A stretch of 27,978 nucleotides of DNA, taken from an uncultured Sutterella sp. GTDB taxonomy: Bacteria > Pseudomonadota > Gammaproteobacteria > Burkholderiales > Burkholderiaceae_F. The notes beneath the pieces were generated by a model, which saw nothing but the letters and a program-made list of their open reading frames with translations, had not been told where the DNA came from and ran no database searches. Below, one piece after another: positions 23,820 through 27,978 of the stretch (its first letter is position 1; the number at the start of each line of letters is the position of its first letter). Position numbers and translations under genes: made by a program. The DNA lies in the NCBI GenBank assembly GCA_900538905.1, contig UPZS01000030.1, forward strand, positions 1-27,978, given 5' to 3'.

Positions 23820-23967
23820 GGTGAATCCTTTTGTGGTTGTTTGAAGTGTCTTATAAAACGGCTTGTAAAGCGCCGCGGGTGTGAGGAGCAGTTCTTGTTG
23901 TTGTGCGTCTTGCGCCCCGGCGTTTTTGCCATTGACCGGAATTCTCGACCGATGCGCTTTTTCTGAA

Positions 23968-23999
23968 TACATCCCGCGGGATGCATACCGAGGGATGTA
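23968..23999. promoter_or_regulatory. Palindrome and nested inverted repeat in the divergent promoter region
   Basis: CATCCCGCGGGATG (23970-23983) is a perfect 14-base palindrome. TACATCCC (23968-23975) is also repeated in inverse as GGGATGTA (23992-23999), giving three copies of the half-site GGGATG in 32 bases. It lies between the divergent flavoprotein and cytochrome genes, so it is a good candidate operator for coordinating both. The rest of 23820-24104 shows no clear promoter hexamers. Confidence 0.5.
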
Positions 24000-24104
24000 G
24001 TGGTAGCCCGAACGGCTCTTCACAATTGCTCCCGACCTCCATTTCTATTGAAGCCGCGCATTTGGGTGACGGCTAATTTGAATTCATTTCCGGGAGAAAA
24101 AAAG

Positions 24105-24470
24105 ATGTCAAAGATGACCGGGACCGCCAAGTCTGTTTTGTTTGCTTCGCTTTGTGCGCTCTTTACCGTTTCGCTTCCTGCCCAAGCTGCCGACAACTTC
24201 CTGGCCGAACGGCACAAGTCCAAAGGATTGAGCTGCCAGATGTGCCACGGGCCCGACGCGAACAATCCTCAGACGCCCACGATCGAAACATGCACGACGT
24301 GCCATCAGAAGGACGCACTTGTGAAAAAGACCGCAAAGGTCAAACCTACCAATCCGCACGTTTCTCCGCACTACGGCAAGGACTTGGAGTGCACGAACTG
24401 CCATATGGGTCATATGGAACCCGAAAACTTCTGCAATCAGTGCCACCAGTTTGACTTCAAGGTGCGCTGA
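24105..24470 (+). CDS. Periplasmic tetrahaem cytochrome c
   Basis: A 121-residue secreted cytochrome with a Sec signal ending at PAQAAD and four haem motifs (CQMCH, CTTCH, CTNCH, CNQCH) spaced as in the haem domain of Shewanella flavocytochrome c3 and in the C-terminal half of the heptahaem protein at 14314. It should shuttle electrons to the flavoprotein encoded divergently at 22257-23819, together making a two-polypeptide flavocytochrome c. ATG 24105 follows GGGAG at a suitable distance; an upstream in-frame start at 24000 would add 35 residues without signal-peptide character. It is followed 70 bases later by the porin gene with no terminator between, so the two may be cotranscribed. Confidence 0.9.
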   Translation: MSKMTGTAKSVLFASLCALFTVSLPAQAADNFLAERHKSKGLSCQMCHGPDANNPQTPTIETCTTCHQKDALVKKTAKVKPTNPHVSPHYGKDLECTNCHMGHMEPENFCNQCHQFDFKVR

Positions 24471-24540
24471 GGCAACAAATCAAATTCTCAAACCAAAGGT
24501 TGATCGATTGTTTTATCGCTGACAAAAGAAAGGACAGAAA

Positions 24541-25677
24541 ATGCACGCGATGAAAAAGACAATGCTTGCCGCTGCAGCGGCTTTAGGAGCCACTGCAGCC
24601 TGCGCTGCCGATGTGACCGTTTACGGTCTGGTGGATTACGGTCTGATGTATACCGGCACGGATAACGGTTCAAATACGAGCCATGTGACGGAAATGACGT
24701 CCGGCAAAAATCTGGGCTCCCGCTTCGGTTTTAAAGGATCGGAAGACCTCGGCAACGGCGTGAAGGTGGGCTTCATTCTGGAAAATGGTTTTAGTGCCGA
24801 TACCGGTGCGTTGCCCTCCAACGGTAAGATTTTCGATCGCGAATCCACGATTTATCTCGAAGGCAATTTCGGCAACCTCAAGTTCGGTCGCATGACTCGC
24901 CTGACGGGTTCGACCGGTTCGTCTTGCATCTATGCGGGCAACATTGCTCCGATTTCCACGGGTTACGGCGACTCGATTCCCGGCTACAACGCCGTGTTTG
25001 CTGGCAACCTGCTGCGTTATGACAATGTGGCGATGTATACAACTCCGGACTTTGCTGGCCTTAAGCTCTATCTGCAGTATTCGGGCGGTTACGACGTTGA
25101 CGAAGACAAGGGTGAAGTCGAAAACCAGTCGTCGACCGATCGTTTTTACGCTTTAGGTATGAGCTATAAAACCGGTCCGTTCAATATGGCCGGTGCCGTC
25201 GAACGTTTCAATTGGAAGTCGTATAACCTGACTGCAGACGAGCGGGAACTGGACGACGGTTTGGTGGTTTCGGCTGGCGGCGCTTACGACTTTGAAGTCG
25301 TCAAGCTCTTCCTGATGGGCGTGTATTTCGACCACATGCCGCTTTCCATGGGCTTCTTCGGTGACGAAAATAAGTTCAAGGTCGGCAGTGAAGAATTCAA
25401 GAACGAAGACCTTCAGGGCTTTGGCATCAATACCGGTATCAATGCTCCGGTATTGGGTGGCAATTTGCGTTTGTCTCTGACTTACATGAATGCCGAACCG
25501 TCGACTCAGGTTGCTGCTGACTTTGAAGTCGATCGCTGCAACGTGACGGTCGGCTGGGAAGACAAACTGAGCAAGCGCACGACGCTCTATCTCGGTGCCG
25601 CTTGGACGCAGGACGACTACCAAGTTGTTGAAGCCACGCGCTACAGCGCCACGGTCGGCCTGATTCACGCCTTCTGA
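24541..25677 (+). CDS. Betaproteobacterial general porin (Neisseria PorB/Burkholderia-type)
   Basis: An outer-membrane trimeric porin, 378 residues. A cleaved signal peptide ends at ATAACAAD, and the mature protein starts with the typical VTVYGLVDYGL strand, has SRFGFKGSEDLGNG and NLKFGRM, and ends with Phe (GLIHAF), as expected for beta-barrel insertion. It would let small anionic or organic substrates such as carboxylic acids into the periplasm, where the reductases work. ATG 24541 has AAAGGA about seven bases upstream; ATG 24550 is an alternative. Two terminator hairpins follow the gene. Confidence 0.92.
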   Translation: MHAMKKTMLAAAAALGATAACAADVTVYGLVDYGLMYTGTDNGSNTSHVTEMTSGKNLGSRFGFKGSEDLGNGVKVGFILENGFSADTGALPSNGKIFDRESTIYLEGNFGNLKFGRMTRLTGSTGSSCIYAGNIAPISTGYGDSIPGYNAVFAGNLLRYDNVAMYTTPDFAGLKLYLQYSGGYDVDEDKGEVENQSSTDRFYALGMSYKTGPFNMAGAVERFNWKSYNLTADERELDDGLVVSAGGAYDFEVVKLFLMGVYFDHMPLSMGFFGDENKFKVGSEEFKNEDLQGFGINTGINAPVLGGNLRLSLTYMNAEPSTQVAADFEVDRCNVTVGWEDKLSKRTTLYLGAAWTQDDYQVVEATRYSATVGLIHAF

Positions 25678-25756
25678 TTCAAGCGTCGGACTTGCTGCGA
25701 TTCATCATTGTTTCTCTCCTCACCGCTGTCGAATTCAGATTCTTCAGCACGACAGG

Positions 25757-25812
25757 ACCCACGGAATGCAGATTCGTGGGTTTTCGGGAGCCGCAAGGCT
25801 CCCATTTTTTTT
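25757..25812 (+). terminator. Tandem intrinsic terminators after the porin gene
   Basis: The first hairpin pairs ACCCAC (25757-25762) plus GAAT (25764-25767) with ATTC plus GTGGGT (25772-25781), then TTT. The second, stronger one is GGGAGCC (25786-25792), loop GCAA, GGCTCCC (25797-25803), A and eight T residues (25805-25812). The group II intron begins two bases after this T run. Confidence 0.92.
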
Positions 25813-25813
25813 G

Positions 25814-27722
25814 GTGCGCCCAGCAGCGCACGTGTGTCTATGTGGTGAAAGTCCACTGATCGCCCGTTCAGGGGAAGATCTAGCGACTCGGCAGAGTCAG
25901 GGAGGTAACAAACTGATGAAGGAAGCCGATAGCAAAACGTCAGCCCGACGTACAGGAATCTGATGTGAGGCGGGACGACTGGGAGAGCTGGCCAAAATCG
26001 GTTAACCCTATACTGAAACGGAAAGTCGTCACGTAGATCGGACGGGTAGGACGCGAAGCACATGCGTGATACCTGGGGAGATCCTTGCCGATGCCCGACA
26101 CGGGCTACCGAGGTCGCAAGGCGAAGGGATGTCGACAAGGAAGTCAGCAGAGGCCGTAGTAGGCGCGAAAGTGCTGAAGGGCCGAATTTGAACTTGTAAG
26201 TAGAGAGTGCAGGAACTGCGAACTCGGCGACAGTAGCTATAAAAGTCGAAGGGTACCAAGTAGATCGCCCCGGACGGGAACGGACGGAATCCGAACCCGA
26301 AGGGGAGCGGCCAGATAGGTCGGAATAAGAGCCACGCAGATCTGCACACTGGACGAACACAGGAGGTAACCAGTGATAACGCTGGAAGAAGTACTGTCTC
26401 CCGAAAACATGCAGACAGCATGCAAACGGGTGATAGCCAACAAAGGAGCCCCTGGAATTGACGGTATGAGCGTCAACGAAGTACGGGCACACTTTGAGAA
26501 ACACGGAGCAAGCATCTGCGCGCACATCCGCGAGGGGAGATACATTCCCGCCGCGGTCAAACGCGTCGATATTCCCAAACCGAGCGGAGGCACACGCATG
26601 CTGGGCATCCCGACGGTGCAGGACAGGGTCATCCAACAGGCCATAGCTCAAGTCCTGTCAAAGCACTTTGACCCTCTGTTTTCGGAGTTCAGTTATGGAT
26701 TCCGCCCAGGAAAGAGTGCTCGCCAGGCCATTGAGCAAACCCAGAAATACATCGCCGAAGGGCGCACCTGGGTTGTGGAATTGGATTTGGCCAAGTTCTT
26801 CGATACGGTCAACCACGATCGACTGATGTCGAAACTGGGGCAACACATCGAAGACAAGATGCTTCTGAGGCTGATCCGCCGATACCTGCGAACGGGCATT
26901 ATGGCCGACGGCGTGGTTCAGGTACGGGAGGAAGGCACACCGCAAGGCTCCCCTCTGAGTCCGATCTTGTCACTAATCGTCCTGGACGAACTTGACAAGT
27001 ATCTGGACAAACGAGGCTTGAAGTACTGTCGGTTCGCTGACGACTGCAATTGCTACGCCAAATCGAGAAAGGCGGCAGAAAGGACACTCGAGAACATGAT
27101 TTCGTTTATAGAGGGGGCGCTCAAGTTGCGAGTCAATCGCGACAAGAGCGGCGTGTTTCGACCTTCGAAAGCGAAATTCCTTGGGTATACCTTCGTTGGC
27201 ACAACCGGGGCAGCCCGAGTCCATGCCAAAAGCCTTCAGAGACTCCGAGACAAGCTGAAGGAAATTTTCTTTCGAGCCAGGGGAACGTCCCTGCTCAAAA
27301 CGATTGCGAGACTGAACATGGTCTTGCGAGGATGGAGAAACTACTTCAGACTTGACGAACGCAAAGGGATATTCGAATCCCTGGACATCCACATTAGACG
27401 CCACCTGCGCAAGCTGATATGGATTGCGTGGAAGAAGCCGAAAACCCGAGCGAGGAACCTCATCAAACGGGGACTGGATCCCCAACGAGCGTGGAAATCG
27501 TCGATGAACGGGCGGGGTGCGTGGTGGAACGCAGGTGCCTTGCATATGCGACAGGCGTTCGACAACCAGTTCTTCCAGAAAATGGGGTTATACAGCCTGC
27601 TTGCGCAGGCTTAGCCCACCTCTTATGTTCGAAAACCGCCGGATGCCGAACGGCACGTCCGAGCCCTCACTGGGGCTGTGCGGTGTGGGAGGGAGAGCCT
27701 GTGAGGGCTCTCTCTACCCGAT
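25814..27722 (+). mobile_element. Group IIC-type intron with reverse transcriptase
   Basis: The 5' end GTGCGCCCAGCAG followed by TCTATGTGGTGAAAGTCC resembles the start of group IIC ribozymes such as the Oceanobacillus intron. The open reading frame sits in domain IV. Domain V begins at AACCGCCGGATGCCGAACGG (27633 onward), and domain VI pairs GAGAGCC with GGGCTCTC, ending CTCTACCCGAT with the branch-point A eight bases from the 3' end. Insertion just after a terminator hairpin and T run is the hallmark target of class C introns. Domain V carries an unexpected insertion. The 3' end is estimated from the consensus. Confidence 0.85.
26373..27614 (+). CDS. ltrA: Group II intron reverse transcriptase/maturase
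   Basis: A 413-residue intron-encoded protein. Reverse transcriptase blocks are visible: GAPGIDGM (26-32), IPKPSGGTR (68-75), DLAKFFDTVNHDRL (138-151), GTPQGSPLSP (188-197) and the catalytic FADD at 221-224 (usually YADD). A thumb/X domain (GWRNYFRL) follows, and the C-terminus (AWWNAGALHMRQA) is typical. There is no HNH endonuclease domain, as in class C introns, which use single-stranded or replication-associated targets. GTG 26373 has AGGAGGT five bases upstream. It would help splice the intron RNA and copy it into new sites. No disruption is seen in the frame. Confidence 0.93.
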   Translation: MITLEEVLSPENMQTACKRVIANKGAPGIDGMSVNEVRAHFEKHGASICAHIREGRYIPAAVKRVDIPKPSGGTRMLGIPTVQDRVIQQAIAQVLSKHFDPLFSEFSYGFRPGKSARQAIEQTQKYIAEGRTWVVELDLAKFFDTVNHDRLMSKLGQHIEDKMLLRLIRRYLRTGIMADGVVQVREEGTPQGSPLSPILSLIVLDELDKYLDKRGLKYCRFADDCNCYAKSRKAAERTLENMISFIEGALKLRVNRDKSGVFRPSKAKFLGYTFVGTTGAARVHAKSLQRLRDKLKEIFFRARGTSLLKTIARLNMVLRGWRNYFRLDERKGIFESLDIHIRRHLRKLIWIAWKKPKTRARNLIKRGLDPQRAWKSSMNGRGAWWNAGALHMRQAFDNQFFQKMGLYSLLAQA

Positions 27723-27978
27723 TGGCGAAACACAATACGGCAACGAGGCTTCTGCATTGCCGTGGGTTTGATAGCGTGCCGAGAATATAGGTACAGGCTT
27801 CGATCAGACCGAAGAGTTTGCAAAACGCCTATGTAGGCTCGTCAACGACCGGAATCTCAGGTGTGCCACGAAAATGCAAAACCCGCCTCAACCGAAGTCC
27901 CCAACCTCCCGGATCGCTAGATCACAACCCCAGCGCCTCCCACCAACTCCACCCCACACACATCATCCACCCACGCAT
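27723..27978. other. Intron 3' flank with no recognisable gene; C-rich end
   Basis: The 3' exon side of the intron holds no supported gene, RNA or terminator. From about 27870 the + strand becomes strongly C-rich and G-poor, unlike the rest of the window, which may reflect poor sequence at a contig end. Confidence 0.4.

Noticed and set aside
22167..23966. Open frame of 599 codons on the + strand
   Set aside because: It is antisense to the Tat-exported flavoprotein gene, which has unmistakable motifs; the long shadow reflects that gene's strong codon bias.
23820..24023. N-terminal extension of the - strand flavoprotein
   Set aside because: The extension would place 68 residues before a perfect Tat signal, blocking its function; a good ribosome site precedes ATG 23819.
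25665..26651. Long open frame (328 codons) on the - strand across the intron 5' region
   Set aside because: It runs antisense to the structured intron RNA and the start of the reverse transcriptase, has no recognisable domain and a composition typical of an antisense shadow.

Overview
The window looks like a Gram-negative, anaerobically respiring betaproteobacterium, most likely a gut-associated Sutterellaceae-type Burkholderiales. This is inference from gene content: a Neisseria/Burkholderia-type porin, four flavocytochrome c-type flavoproteins (three with export signals), small multihaem cytochromes c, two TtrS/TtrR-like two-component systems, and a DcuC-type C4-dicarboxylate carrier. No rRNA or tRNA gene was recognised, so the taxonomy is not anchored by a marker gene.

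Layout. (1) 1-538: non-coding leader with DnaA-box-like sites and hairpins. (2) 539-6848: a five-gene + strand operon: circularly permuted ATP-grasp protein, alpha-E protein, transglutaminase-like cysteine peptidase and two tandem succinylglutamate desuccinylase/aspartoacylase-like proteins, the second lacking zinc ligands. It is split by a complete IscB element (omegaRNA plus RNA-guided RuvC/HNH nuclease, about 3392-4915) that sits between the probable Shine-Dalgarno and the start codon of the fourth gene. (3) 6943-8776: hipBA-type toxin-antitoxin module with repeats in its leader. (4) 8925-12561 (- strand): sensor kinase, response regulator and a cytoplasmic flavoprotein lacking the canonical fumarate-reductase residues. 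(5) 12733-14970: Tat-exported flavoprotein plus a heptahaem cytochrome, separated by a hairpin and closed by a strong terminator. (6) 15074-17949: dcuC-iadA operon with a duplicated upstream element and a terminator. (7) 17992-22157: second sensor kinase, response regulator and exported flavoprotein, tightly coupled. (8) 22257-25812: a third exported flavoprotein (- strand), divergent from a tetrahaem cytochrome and a porin. (9) 25814-27722: a group IIC-type intron with its reverse transcriptase, inserted just after the porin terminator. The last 250 bases hold no recognisable gene and become C-rich.

How the genes may work together (inference). The periplasmic flavoproteins would reduce fumarate-like or other enoate acceptors with electrons delivered by the tri/tetrahaem modules. 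The porin and DcuC would move organic acids, and IadA would release aspartate from beta-aspartyl dipeptides, which aspartase elsewhere could convert to fumarate. The two TtrSR-like systems, each joined to a different flavoprotein, suggest that separate electron acceptors are sensed separately. The ATP-grasp/alpha-E/transglutaminase set belongs to the predicted amide/peptide-ligation systems; the twin M14-like proteins would be accessory deacylases or binders.
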